DNA from: Sphingomonadales bacterium UBA7473 | Lineage (GTDB): Bacteria; Pseudomonadota; Alphaproteobacteria; Sphingomonadales; Sphingomonadaceae | DNA: 24,637 nt | Direction of reading: 5' to 3' | NCBI GenBank assembly: GCA_002478575.1 | Contig: DLOX01000267.1 | Span: forward strand, 307-24,943 | Shown here: positions 6,886 to 15,300 of the stretch, piece after piece | Position numbering within the stretch: position 1 is the first letter of the stretch | How the letters are laid out: each line of letters begins with the position of its first letter | Notes under the pieces: model-generated | What the model was told of the DNA's origin: nothing | Seen by the model: the letters and a program-made list of their open reading frames with translations, nothing else | The model's database searches: none | Made by a program: the position numbers and the translations under genes

Positions 6886-7347
6886 GTGAAATCTAGATTG
6901 ATCACCGCCGCCTTGCTCTTCTTACTATGCGGCTTGAGCGTTCCGACTTTCGCTGCGACGCCGCCCGCCAAAATGCTAGTCGCCTCTGCGCCTGCCAGAG
7001 ATTCTGAGAGCAAAGCAGCGGTTGATCGCGTCTCGCTGTCCTTCGCTGAACAGGTTGAACTGCTGAGCGTCACCATCCTTCTTCCCGACGAGAGTGAGCG
7101 GGAAGTCTATCAGGCCAGCTATGAGCCGGGTGCCGCGAAGAAAACGGGTAAGGCTTTTGACTTTCCGCTGGCTGAACCGCTGACCGTGCCTGGTCGCTAC
7201 AAAATCTCGTACTTGCTGACTTCAAAGTCTGTGAAGAGCCTGAATGGCTTCATCGATTTCGAAATCGCGGGCTACAAGATCCTAAACAGCCCGACCGACG
7301 AGACCGTTACGACAACCGATCCGCAAATTTCGCCTGAAGCTTTTTGA
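6886..7347 (+). CDS. Exported CopC-like domain protein lacking histidines
   Basis: A 153-residue exported protein. The GTG at 6886 follows GAGGA by 7 nt and gives a signal peptide ending LSVPTFA-ATPP. The mature sequence has the CopC/YcnJ-type beta-sandwich pattern: LVASAPARDSESKAAVDRVSLSFAE at the start, VTILLPDES, and PGRYKISYLLTSKSVKSLNGFIDFEI at the end, matching the S-P-A / L-x-F / G-x-Y-x-V-x-W-x-x-x-S / G-x-x-x-F spacing of CopC. There is no histidine anywhere, and the usual N-terminal His of the Cu(II) site is absent, so copper binding in the usual way is unlikely. An in-frame ATG at 6775 gives a longer reading that lacks a ribosome binding site and runs through the terminator. The last 41 nt overlap the convergent msrA 3' end. 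Confidence 0.68.
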   Translation: MKSRLITAALLFLLCGLSVPTFAATPPAKMLVASAPARDSESKAAVDRVSLSFAEQVELLSVTILLPDESEREVYQASYEPGAAKKTGKAFDFPLAEPLTVPGRYKISYLLTSKSVKSLNGFIDFEIAGYKILNSPTDETVTTTDPQISPEAF

Positions 7348-7858
7348 TCTTGGGCGGAATGACGGCGAGGCAATAGGAATTGCGCTGCCCTTCACCATTC
7401 CAATAGCGCTGGTGATAATCTTCGGCCGGATACCAGATGTCGAAGCTTTCAATGGTCGTCACGATCGGTGCGGGCCAATCGGGTTGTGATCGGATGATCG
7501 CGGCCTTCGCTGATTCGTGCTGTGCATCATTCAACGGATAAAGTGCGGATCGATATTGGGTGCCAATATCATTGCCCTGTCGATTGAGCTGGGTTGGATC
7601 ATGCGTGGCGAAATGCACGTCGAGCAAATCATCATAGCTGATTTGGCTGGAATCAAATTCGATGCGAATCGCTTCGGCATGGCCCGTCGTGCCATTACAG
7701 ACTTCACGATAGGTTGGGTTGGGCTGATGGCCGCCGCAATATCCGCTTTCCAGGGCAAGAACGCCCCGCAAGGATTGGAACACGGCCTCAACACACCAGA
7801 AACATCCTCCGGCAATGATGGCTGTGGACGGGGCGGATGTCTGTGTTGGTTCGGTCAT
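7307..7858 (-). CDS. msrA: Peptide-methionine (S)-S-oxide reductase
   Basis: Reduces methionine-S-sulfoxide in proteins and free methionine. From the ATG at 7858 it has 183 residues. The signature GGCFWCVEAVF gives the catalytic Cys19 and is followed by GYCGGHQPNPTY, HAEAIRIEFD, DPTQLNRQGNDIGTQYRS and a C-terminal cysteine in NSYCLAV that may be a recycling residue. An upstream start at 7894 would add 12 residues (MAFSRIGVRFAS); it is less likely because the family core begins near residue 13 of the added form. There is no signal peptide, so it is cytoplasmic. Its 3' end overlaps the convergent CopC-like gene by 41 nt. It may repair oxidised envelope or cytosolic proteins. Confidence 0.95.
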   Translation of the reverse strand: MTEPTQTSAPSTAIIAGGCFWCVEAVFQSLRGVLALESGYCGGHQPNPTYREVCNGTTGHAEAIRIEFDSSQISYDDLLDVHFATHDPTQLNRQGNDIGTQYRSALYPLNDAQHESAKAAIIRSQPDWPAPIVTTIESFDIWYPAEDYHQRYWNGEGQRNSYCLAVIPPKIKKLQAKFADRLS

Positions 7859-8065
7859 AGAGGCGAATCTAACCCCGATTCGCGAAAACGCCAAGAATTT
7901 ACTTAATTTTAACCGGATTTTCGTGTTTTCTGGTTGGCCGAAGCGTCGTGTTTTTTAAAAAAATTCTCCCGGTTTTTCGCTGAATTGTGCGCTGCAGCAG
8001 ACCAAATTGGTATTTTGACGCCCAGAGGGGTTGATTTGATCAGACTTTCTGGCCAGTAGAGCGGA

Positions 8066-8081
8066 GTGAATTCCCGTTCAC
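8066..8081 (+). promoter_or_regulatory. Upstream dyad of miniprotein copy 1
   Basis: GTGAATTCCCGTTCAC has 5-bp inverted arms GTGAA / TTCAC around a 6-nt centre, 24-39 nt before the start codon. It is conserved exactly in copy 2 at 8461-8476. It may be an operator or a 5'-leader hairpin. Confidence 0.45.
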
Positions 8082-8104
8082 ACTCGAGTTTAGGGAGACC
8101 GACG

Positions 8105-8359
8105 ATGAAGATTGTAAAAATCGCCATGGCCTCGATCGCTGCTGCTGGCCTTTTGGCTACGCCGATCGCAGTTTCTGCGGCAACTGCCAACCCAGCTGCA
8201 AAGCTCTCGGTTGCACAGGCTGTTAAAGCCAACCGTGCAGTCACAGCGACCAGCAAGAAGTCAAAGCTTGAAGGTGGCAGCACCATCATCGCTCTCGTTG
8301 CAGCTGCAGCGGTTGTTGGTGGTATCGCTCTCGCTGCAAGCGGTGGCAACAGCCCATAG
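8105..8359 (+). CDS. Exported miniprotein with C-terminal hydrophobic segment, copy 1
   Basis: An 84-residue product of unknown function. The ATG at 8105 follows AGGGAG. The signal peptide MKIVKIAMASIAAAGLLATPIAVSA has likely cleavage near A-T-A. A basic mid-part has LSVAQAVKANRAVTATSKKSKLEGG, followed by a 20-residue hydrophobic stretch STIIALVAAAAVVGGIALAA and a short polar tail SGGNSP. The mature protein would be a small single-span membrane peptide. From memory, sphingomonad genomes carry many small proteins of this general shape near polysaccharide genes, which fits the wecBC genes downstream, but no role is established here. A GTG at 8066 in the same frame would add 13 residues and spoil the signal peptide. 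Copy 2 follows 140 bp downstream. Confidence 0.82.
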   Translation: MKIVKIAMASIAAAGLLATPIAVSAATANPAAKLSVAQAVKANRAVTATSKKSKLEGGSTIIALVAAAAVVGGIALAASGGNSP

Positions 8360-8383
8360 TCGTTACGACTAGGGAAAGAAATT

Positions 8384-8409
8384 GGCGGCCTTCGGGTCGC
8401 CTTTTTTTT
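8384..8409 (+). terminator. Rho-independent terminator after miniprotein copy 1
   Basis: GGCGGCC (8384-8390), loop TTCG and GGTCGCC (8395-8401) form a 7-bp stem with one G-T pair on a stable UUCG tetraloop, followed by eight T. Confidence 0.9.
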
Positions 8410-8460
8410 GGTTGCTCGTTTACCATTGATTTAGTAATCAGTCTTAGGTAGAGAGCACCT

Positions 8461-8476
8461 GTGAATTCCCGTTCAC
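8461..8476 (+). promoter_or_regulatory. Upstream dyad of miniprotein copy 2
   Basis: Exact repeat of the 16-base dyad at 8066-8081. Here the flanks extend the arms to TGTGAA / TTCACA. Confidence 0.45.
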
Positions 8477-8499
8477 ACTCGAGTTTAAGGAGACCGACG

Positions 8500-8763
8500 A
8501 TGAAGATTGTAAAAATCGCCATGGCCTCGATCGCTGCTGCTGGCCTTGTCGCCACGCCGATCGCAGTTTCTGCGGCAACTGCCAACCCAGCTGCAAAGCT
8601 TTCGGTTGCACAGGCTGTTAAGGCCAACCGTGCAGTCACAGCAACCAGCAAGAAGTCAAAGCTTGAAGGTGGCAGCACCATTATCGCTCTGCTCGCAGCT
8701 GCAGCAGTTGTTGGTGGCATCGCTCTCGCCGCTGGTGGCGACAGCAGTGCAAACAGCCCATAG
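8500..8763 (+). CDS. Exported miniprotein with C-terminal hydrophobic segment, copy 2
   Basis: An 87-residue paralogue of the 8105 gene, nearly identical over its whole length. It has the same signal peptide (Leu17 becomes Val), the same basic mid-part, and a hydrophobic stretch differing by Val to Leu. The tail is longer: GGDSSANSP instead of SGGNSP. It starts at ATG after a canonical AAGGAG with 7-nt spacing, whereas copy 1 has AGGGAG. It has its own terminator, so the two copies are probably separate transcription units with similar control. The low divergence suggests a recent duplication or gene conversion. Function unknown; a small membrane-associated peptide is the best structural reading. 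Confidence 0.82.
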   Translation: MKIVKIAMASIAAAGLVATPIAVSAATANPAAKLSVAQAVKANRAVTATSKKSKLEGGSTIIALLAAAAVVGGIALAAGGDSSANSP

Positions 8764-8787
8764 TCTTTAAGACTTGGGAAAGAAATC

Positions 8788-8813
8788 GGCGGCCTTCGGG
8801 TCGCCTTTTTTTT
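8788..8813 (+). terminator. Rho-independent terminator after miniprotein copy 2
   Basis: GGCGGCC (8788-8794), loop TTCG and GGTCGCC (8799-8805), followed by eight T; the stem and loop are identical to those of copy 1. It separates the miniproteins from wecB. Confidence 0.9.
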
Positions 8814-8914
8814 GTCTTGTGGTCCTGCTTGGCTGATGATCTAGGATATGGTGAGGCTAACTTAACCATTCCCTGCTATGCCGACCTTCATCCAAGAGCA
8901 GATCTGCAGCGTAC

Positions 8915-10048
8915 ATGACAGTTTCCACTACCCCTTTGTTGCCGAAAATCCTGACCGTGTTTGGAACTCGGCCTGAGGCGATCAAGCTTGCGCCTTTCGT
9001 GCTTGCGGCCAATGCAGAGGCGGCAGTTGAGCATCGCCTCTGCGTGACAGGTCAGCATCGACAAATGCTGGACCAGGTTATGGCGGTCTTTGGTCTGACC
9101 GCTGACTATGACCTTAATATTATGAAGGCTGGCCAAACGCTGGATGATGTGGTGTCCGCTGTTTTGAACGGTGCTGGCAAGATCATGGATGAGTGGAAGC
9201 CTGATTGGGTGATCGTTCAGGGTGACACCAGTACGGCCTTTGCTGCTGCTCTTGCTGGGTTCCACCGCAAGGTGAAGGTTGCGCATGTTGAGGCGGGCTT
9301 GCGCACGGGCAATCTCTTTTCGCCATGGCCCGAAGAAGCCAATCGCCGACTGATTGGACAAGTGAGCAGCATGCACTTCGCGCCGACCGGCTGGGCGGAG
9401 GGCAATCTTCTGCGCGAAGGCTTTGATCCGGCCATTGTTGAGGTTACCGGCAATAGCGTTATCGACGCCTTGCAATGGGTTACCGCCAAGTTGGATGCCA
9501 CAAATGGTGAAGACCTATTTCCTTTCCTCAACCCTGCAAAGCGGATGATCCTTGTCACGGGCCATCGTCGTGAAAATCTGGACGGCGGACTTGAACGGAC
9601 CTGCACTGCGCTTGCCGCGCTCAGTGACCGTGACGATGTGGAGATTGTTTACCCCGTCCACCTCAATCCCCTTGTTCGCGAAGTAGCGGATCGGGTGTTG
9701 GGCGATCGTGCGAACGTCCATCTCATCGCCCCGCAAGACTATCTACCCTTCGTCCAATTGATGCGCCGCGCAGCGATCATTGTGACGGATTCGGGCGGCA
9801 TCCAGGAGGAGGCTCCCGGCCTGGGTAAGCCAGTGCTGGTGACGCGCGATACGACTGAACGGCCTGAAGCCATCGAGGCAGGCACCGCGCTGCTGGTCGG
9901 CACGGAAACAGCTCCTTTGGTCGAAGCCGTGACGCGCTTGCTCGATAATCCTTCCGCCTATGCCGCGATGGCGCAGGCCCGTAATCCTTTTGGCGATGGC
10001 CGTGCGTGCGAGCGTATGTTGGCCCGCATCATCCGGGAGTCCAAGTAA
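8915..10048 (+). CDS. wecB: UDP-N-acetylglucosamine 2-epimerase (non-hydrolysing)
   Basis: Interconverts UDP-GlcNAc and UDP-ManNAc in the cytoplasm, feeding surface polysaccharide synthesis. The 377 residues are full length for the family. Motifs: FGTRPEAIKLAP (16-27), VQGDTSTAFAAAL (101-113), HVEAGLRTGN...PEEANRR (124-145), TGHRREN, and DSGGIQEEAPGLGKPVLVTRDTTERPEA in the C-terminal UDP-binding domain. The ATG at 8915 has no strong Shine-Dalgarno sequence. It lies 102 bp after the terminator of the second miniprotein and 2 bp before wecC, with which it forms an operon. No glycosyltransferase, polymerase or export gene is present in the window, so the final polymer is unknown. Confidence 0.96.
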   Translation: MTVSTTPLLPKILTVFGTRPEAIKLAPFVLAANAEAAVEHRLCVTGQHRQMLDQVMAVFGLTADYDLNIMKAGQTLDDVVSAVLNGAGKIMDEWKPDWVIVQGDTSTAFAAALAGFHRKVKVAHVEAGLRTGNLFSPWPEEANRRLIGQVSSMHFAPTGWAEGNLLREGFDPAIVEVTGNSVIDALQWVTAKLDATNGEDLFPFLNPAKRMILVTGHRRENLDGGLERTCTALAALSDRDDVEIVYPVHLNPLVREVADRVLGDRANVHLIAPQDYLPFVQLMRRAAIIVTDSGGIQEEAPGLGKPVLVTRDTTERPEAIEAGTALLVGTETAPLVEAVTRLLDNPSAYAAMAQARNPFGDGRACERMLARIIRESK

Positions 10049-10050
10049 AG

Positions 10051-11292
10051 ATGAGCCGCTTTAACCGTATCTGTGTCGTGGGTCTGGGCTATATTGGTCT
10101 GCCGTCGGCTGCCGTTTTTGCCGACAATGGCGTCGATGTGCTTGGGGTTGATGTCAACCAAGCTGCGGTTGATTCGATCAACCAAGGCAAGCCTCATATT
10201 GTCGAGCCAGAGCTGGATGTCCTCCTCCGCAAAGTCGTCTTCAACGGTAAGCTCAAGGCCTCAACCACGCCCGAAGAAGCCGAAGCGTTCATTTTGGCCG
10301 TGCCAACGCCGTTCCGCGATGGGCATCAGCCTGATCTCGCCTATGTTGAAGCAGCGGCCCGCTCGATTGCGCCAGTGTTGAAGCGCGGCGATCTGGTTAT
10401 CCTTGAATCCACATCGCCTGTCGGTGCGACGGAACAGCTATCGGTCTGGCTTGCCGAAAGTCGCCCCGATCTGACCTTCCCCCATAGCGCTGGCGAACTG
10501 TCTGACATTCGTGTGGCCCATTGCCCGGAACGGGTTTTGCCGGGACAAATCTTGCGCGAAGTCGTTGAGAACGATCGCATTATCGGCGGCGTGACGCGTA
10601 AATGTGCGCAGCTGGCCATGGCGCTTTATAAGATTTTCGTGAGCGGCGAAGTGCATCTGACCAATGCGCGCACTGCCGAAATGGCAAAGCTCACTGAAAA
10701 TGCCTTCCGCGACGTTAACATCGCTTTTGCCAATGAACTGAGCGTCATTTGCGAAGGGCTGGATATCAATGTGTGGCAATTGATCAAGCTGGCGAACCTC
10801 CACCCGCGCGTGAACATTCTCCGCCCCGGCCCCGGCGTTGGTGGGCATTGCATTGCGGTTGACCCTTGGTTCATCGTCGCGGCGGACCCCGCCAATTCAA
10901 AGCTGATTGCAACCGCACGGGCCGTCAATGATGCCAAGCCCGATTTCGTGGTGGAAAAGGTGCGGGCTAAAGCCAAGCGGATCAAGAATCCTGTGATTGC
11001 CTGCCTTGGCCTGTCCTACAAGCCTGATGTCGATGACCTGCGCGAAAGCCCCGCTGTGCGCATTGTTGAGCAGTTGGTCGAAGCTAAGATCGGAAAGCTC
11101 CTGTTGGTCGAGCCGCATGTCGACGCCTTGCCTAAGTCGCTTGCCAAATCGGGCGTGAAGCTTTGGGATTTTGATCAGGCAGTGAAGGAGGCGGACATTC
11201 TGCTGCTCCTCGTGGCGCACAAAAGCTTTGCCGATCTGGATCGCAACAAGATTAATGACCGGATTGTGATCGATACCTGCGGGATTTGGTAG
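10051..11292 (+). CDS. wecC: UDP-N-acetyl-D-mannosamine dehydrogenase
   Basis: Oxidises UDP-ManNAc to UDP-ManNAc uronic acid with two NAD+, a cytoplasmic step for acidic surface sugars. From ATG 10051 it has 413 residues. The N-terminal Rossmann domain begins VVGLGYIGLPSA (9-20); AVPTPF is at 83-88; the central helix has EMAKLTENAFRDVNIAFANEL; the catalytic cysteine is Cys267 in GVGGHCIAVDPWF; the C-terminal UDP-binding domain has LGLSYKPDVDDLRESPA. The wecB neighbour favours ManNAc over glucose or GalNAc as substrate. The start is 2 bp after wecB, so they are co-transcribed. It ends 7 bp before the convergent glsA, leaving no room for a private terminator. Confidence 0.95.
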   Translation: MSRFNRICVVGLGYIGLPSAAVFADNGVDVLGVDVNQAAVDSINQGKPHIVEPELDVLLRKVVFNGKLKASTTPEEAEAFILAVPTPFRDGHQPDLAYVEAAARSIAPVLKRGDLVILESTSPVGATEQLSVWLAESRPDLTFPHSAGELSDIRVAHCPERVLPGQILREVVENDRIIGGVTRKCAQLAMALYKIFVSGEVHLTNARTAEMAKLTENAFRDVNIAFANELSVICEGLDINVWQLIKLANLHPRVNILRPGPGVGGHCIAVDPWFIVAADPANSKLIATARAVNDAKPDFVVEKVRAKAKRIKNPVIACLGLSYKPDVDDLRESPAVRIVEQLVEAKIGKLLLVEPHVDALPKSLAKSGVKLWDFDQAVKEADILLLLVAHKSFADLDRNKINDRIVIDTCGIW

Positions 11293-11299
11293 GCCGGAC

Positions 11300-12262
11300 T
11301 TAAAGCCCCGCGCCGGGCATGAAGACGGACCAGCCCGTCTCTTCTGCCAGCATTTCCAAAGCCTTAGTGCCAAGCAAGCTGTTGCCGCGCGCATTGAGGC
11401 CAGGGGACCAGACTGCGATGGAGGCTTTGCCCGGCACAATGGCAAGAATACCACCGCCGACGCCTGATTTGCCCGGAATGCCGACCCGATAAGCAAATTC
11501 GCCGGAGCCGTCATAATGGCCGCAAAGCAGCATCAGGGCATTGATGCGGCGGGCCACTGCAACGTCAACAATTGCTTTGCCACTCGTCGGGTGCTGCCCA
11601 TCCAGCATGAGATAGCGCCCCGCGAGCGCCAATTGTCGACAGGTGAGCGATAACGCGCATTGGTGGAAGTAGAGCTTAAGTGCCCCTTCTACCTCGCGGC
11701 CCATATTGCCGAAGCTTTTCATATAGTTGGCCAGTGCGGTGTTGCGGAACCCAGTGACGGCTTCTGAATTGGCGACTTCATTGTCGATGCTGATTGTCTC
11801 ATCGCCTGCCAAATCGCGGACGAAACGCAGCACATCGCCAATGGCTGATCGCGGATCGCCGCCATTCAACACCATATCGCTCACCACTATGGCGCCGGCA
11901 TTGATGAAGGGATTGCGCGGAATGCCATGTTCCGTTTCGAGCTGAACAATCGAATTGAAGGCCGACCCCGAAGGCTCTCGGCCCACTCGCTTCCAAACAT
12001 CGTCGCCATGCTTTTGCAGGGCCATGGTGAGCATGAAGACCTTCGACACGCTTTGGATGGAGAAAGGCACATTAGCATCGCCTGCAACATGGACGCTGCC
12101 ATCCGCCAGCACGACGGCAAGGCCAAAATGTTCAGGTGAGACGCGAGCGAGAGCAGGGATATAGTCGGCAACTGGCCCGCGCTGTTCGATGGGGAGCGCG
12201 TCAAGCTCCTGCGTGATGTTGACAAGGATGGTGGGAAGGTCTCGGTCTGGCATTTTTTCCAT
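11300..12262 (-). CDS. glsA: Glutaminase
   Basis: Hydrolyses glutamine to glutamate and ammonia in the cytoplasm. It is a beta-lactamase-fold enzyme with a Ser-x-x-Lys dyad: SIQSVSK gives Ser71 and Lys74 from ATG 12262 (320 residues). Other family motifs: VADYIPALA, GREPSGSAFNSIVQLE, GIPRNPFINAGAIVVSDM, KSFGNMGREVEGALKLYFHQCAL and KSGVGGGILAIVPGKASIAVWSPGLN. Possible starts are TTG 12271, ATG 12262 and ATG 12253; the TTG lies beside the REP-like repeat, and 12262 or 12253 agree better with homologue length. It lies downstream of smc in the same direction, separated by a pair of repeat hairpins, and is convergent with wecC. Confidence 0.95.
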   Translation of the reverse strand: MEKMPDRDLPTILVNITQELDALPIEQRGPVADYIPALARVSPEHFGLAVVLADGSVHVAGDANVPFSIQSVSKVFMLTMALQKHGDDVWKRVGREPSGSAFNSIVQLETEHGIPRNPFINAGAIVVSDMVLNGGDPRSAIGDVLRFVRDLAGDETISIDNEVANSEAVTGFRNTALANYMKSFGNMGREVEGALKLYFHQCALSLTCRQLALAGRYLMLDGQHPTSGKAIVDVAVARRINALMLLCGHYDGSGEFAYRVGIPGKSGVGGGILAIVPGKASIAVWSPGLNARGNSLLGTKALEMLAEETGWSVFMPGAGL

Positions 12263-12273
12263 GTCCCCCAAAC

Positions 12274-12370
12274 GTCATTCCGGGCTCGACCCGGAATCCA
12301 AGCCTCGTTTTGCAGCAGATATCAGGATGAAGCAATGAGGCATGGGTCCCGGATCGGGGTCCGGGACGAC
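12274..12370. repeat. REP-like palindrome pair between smc and glsA
   Basis: Two hairpins lie in the only sizeable gap here. The first is TTCCGGG / CCCGGAA (12278-12284 with 12290-12296, loop CTCGA), inside CGTCATTCCGGG...CCCGGAATCC, a motif type common in alphaproteobacterial intergenic regions. The second is GTCCCGG / CCGGGAC (12346-12352 with 12361-12367), followed by GACGACGG. The arrangement is like a two-unit BIME. It could limit readthrough from smc into glsA. Confidence 0.75.
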
Positions 12371-12382
12371 GGATGAGTTTGC

Positions 12383-15300
12383 CTACTCCGCCGCCAACAG
12401 TTCCTCAGCGGCTTGCAAATCGACAGATACCAATCGGCTCACGCCTTGCTCAACCATGGTCACCCCAAACAAGCGATGCATCCGGCTCATTGTGACAGCA
12501 TTATGCGTCACGATCAGATAGCGGGTCTTTGTTTCCCGCGTCATCCGGTCAAGCAGATCGCAGAAGCGCTCGATATTGGCATCATCCAAAGGTGCATCAA
12601 CTTCATCCAGCACGCAGATGGGCGCGGGGTTGGTCAGGAAGAGGCCAAAGATCAGAGCGACGGCGGTGAGCGCCTGTTCCCCGCCCGAGAGCAATGTCAG
12701 CGATTGCAAACGCTTGCCCGGCGGCTGTGCGAAAATCTCAAGTCCGGCTTCCAGTGGATCGTCGCTATCGATCAAAGCGAGATGGGCTTGGCCACCATTG
12801 AAGAGGGTCGTGAAGAGGCGCTGGAAATGATCATTGACCAGCTCAAATGCTGCCAACAGCCGCGTGCGCCCTTCGCGGTTCAAGCTGCCAATCGAGCCGC
12901 GAAGACGATTGACGGCTTCGATCAACTCATCGCGTTCGGTGGCTGACCGAGTGCGCTCTTCATCCAGCTCGGCAAGCTCTTGCTCAGCCACCAGATTAAC
13001 GGGGCCGAGCCGCTCGCGATCCGCCATCAGGCGCTCGTGCGACGAGGATTCCACTTGAGGATCGACGACTGTTTCGGCATCAAAACCTGCCTTTTCTGGA
13101 AGCAAAGGCGGCGGGCATTCGAACCGCTCACCCGAGACACGGCCCATCTCGATGCGGCGCAGCTCTTGATTTTCGGCACGCGCCAAGGCCCCAGCGCGGG
13201 TTTCGCGGACGGAGGCCAAGGCTTCGCCCAGCTCTGCCAGTCGCGTTTCACATTCGCGCAAAGCGGCTTCGGTTGACCGTTCGGCGGCGGCGGCATCGCT
13301 GGCCAATTGGCTAAGGCGGCTATTCTCCGCCTCAAGTTCAACCGTTTGATTGGCCAAGCGTCGCGGCGCATCGGCCAGGGTTAGCGCCTCTGCCTCAGCA
13401 GCCTTGGCCCGCTTTTCCATTTCGGCGATGCGAGCAGCAGCTTCGCCACTTCGGGATTTCCAGCTCTTTTGTTCGGCTTGTGCGGCGGACAGCCGATCCC
13501 GGTCTGCTGCAATGGATCGATCCAAAGAGGCGGCATCTGCCTTGATTTGCGCGGATTGAGCGCGAGCCGCTTCGTTCACCGCTTGCAGGCGAGTGACCAG
13601 CGCAGCGGTTGCTTGACCATCAGGGAGAGCAAGCTTTGCCGCCTTGGCGTTGTCCAATTCCTCATTGGCTTCAGCGGCTTCGGCAGAGGCGCGGGTCTTG
13701 CGGCTTTCAAACTCGGCCAAGCGAGAGGCAAGCCGTTCCAACGCCGCAAAGGCTTGATCTTCTTCCCGTGCCGCATCGCGAGAAGCGCGTTCGGATTCGG
13801 CAAGGGCGCGGCGGGCCGCTTCACCTGCGGCTCGTGCCGATTGCGCTGTGGCTTGGGCATCGGACAACGCGGCTCGCGCTGCATCGACCTCAGCTTGGGC
13901 TTTGGGCAGTTGCCGATCAATCTCGGCAAGGCGATTGACCCGCTGCAACCGTTCCGCCGCGGCAGCGCCTTGGCCCTCGCTCACAAAGCCGTCCCAACGC
14001 CGCAATGTGCCATCTTTGGTTACAAGCCGCTGGCCGACCGTCAACACCTGGCCTTCATCGCTTTCAACAACGGCAATTTGCGCCAGACGCCGCGTCAGTT
14101 CCGCAGGAGCGGCAACCTTGTCCGCAAGGGGCGTCAGCCCAGCCGGAAGCGCCGGATCGCTGTCCAGCGCCGCTGCGCCCATCCAGCGACGATCGCCTTG
14201 ATCGCCAATCCCAGCATCCAGATCATCGCCCAGCGCCGCCGCGAGGGCCCGTTCAAAGCCGGGTTCAGCGCGCACATGATTAAGCGCCCGATCTTTGGCG
14301 GCCCCGCTTTCCATAGCACGGGATAGCGCCTTGGCCTCGCCTTCCAACGCGGACAGCCCAGCTTGCGCCGTGGCTTGGGCTTGCTCGGCTTGAGACTGAC
14401 GCTCGACCGCCGCTAGTCGCGTTGCCTCAGCCGCTTCAATCTCAGACTGTGCCGCCGTCGATGCCGCATCGGCCTCGACCCGCGCCGCCAAAGCCGCATC
14501 ACGCCGAGCAACGATAGGCGCCTCGGCTTCCAGCCCGGCCATATCGGCTGCGATCCGCTCACCTTCACGGGTTGCCCGATCAAGCCGCGCCTGCGCCGCC
14601 GACAATGCAGCGTCGGCGACACGTGCTTCCGCCTGTTCCCGGGCTTGAGCCGCAAGCGCCTGCGCCAATTCCACTTCAGCATCGCGCACCGCCGCTTCGG
14701 CTTTGATGGCGCGGTCATTGAGCGTGGGCCGCTCCATCTCAGCCAGCGCAATCCGGCCATCGAGCGATTTGGCCTCAGCCGTTAGTCGCGCAATGGCTTC
14801 TGACGCGTCAAGCGCCAATTGCCCTTCACGATCCCGATCCGCCACCAGCTGCCGGGTCTGCGCGGCCAGATCAGCTATGCGTCGATCCAAAGCAACCCGC
14901 TCAGCCGCAAGCGCAGAGAGCTTATGCCCGGCCTCAGTCGCTGCGTCCCGCGCTGCCAATGCTTGCGCCCGAGCAGTCGCCAGTTTTGATACCGCATCGC
15001 TTTGCTGTTCAGCGGCTTGGCGTTGGGCGGTTGAGGCAGCGCCTACGGCTTGTTCCGCAGCTGCTGCTTCAGCCTTGGCTTTGTCTGCAGCTTGAGCGGC
15101 ATCGCGCCACCGGCTGAAGATCATCCGGCCTTCGGCAACCCTGATCTCTTCGCTGAGCTTCCGATAGCGCTCCGCTGCCCGTGCTTGACGGCGCAAAGCA
15201 TTGGCGCGCGTCTCCATATCGGTCAGGACTTCATCGAGCCGATTGAGATTGGTCTCCGTCGCGCGGAGTTTCTGCTCGGCATCTTTGCGGCGCACGTGCA

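Larger units (their letters stand above)
8066..8409 (+). repeat. Tandem duplicated cassette, copy 1
   Basis: This unit holds a dyad, a miniprotein gene and a TTCG-loop terminator, and recurs almost unchanged at 8461-8813. The 39 nt before the start codon differ from copy 2 at one base only. The coding regions differ mainly by a few substitutions and a 9-nt length change near the 3' end. Confidence 0.9.
8461..8813 (+). repeat. Tandem duplicated cassette, copy 2
   Basis: Second copy of the 8066-8409 unit: the same dyad, the same leader apart from one base, the same gene and the same terminator. The one leader change (AGGGAG to AAGGAG) improves the ribosome binding site. Confidence 0.9.

Noticed and set aside
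8066..8813. The two repeated units as a possible CRISPR or insertion sequence
   Set aside because: There are only two copies, each a whole gene with terminator; there are no spacers, no transposase and no terminal inverted repeats.
11293..11299. Terminator between wecC and glsA
   Set aside because: The convergent stop codons are 7 bp apart and I see no hairpin with a T-run in the flanking coding sequence.
13469..14326. Open frame of 285 codons antisense to the SMC hinge region
   Set aside because: Arg/Gly-rich shadow of the alanine-rich coiled coil. No recognisable domain.
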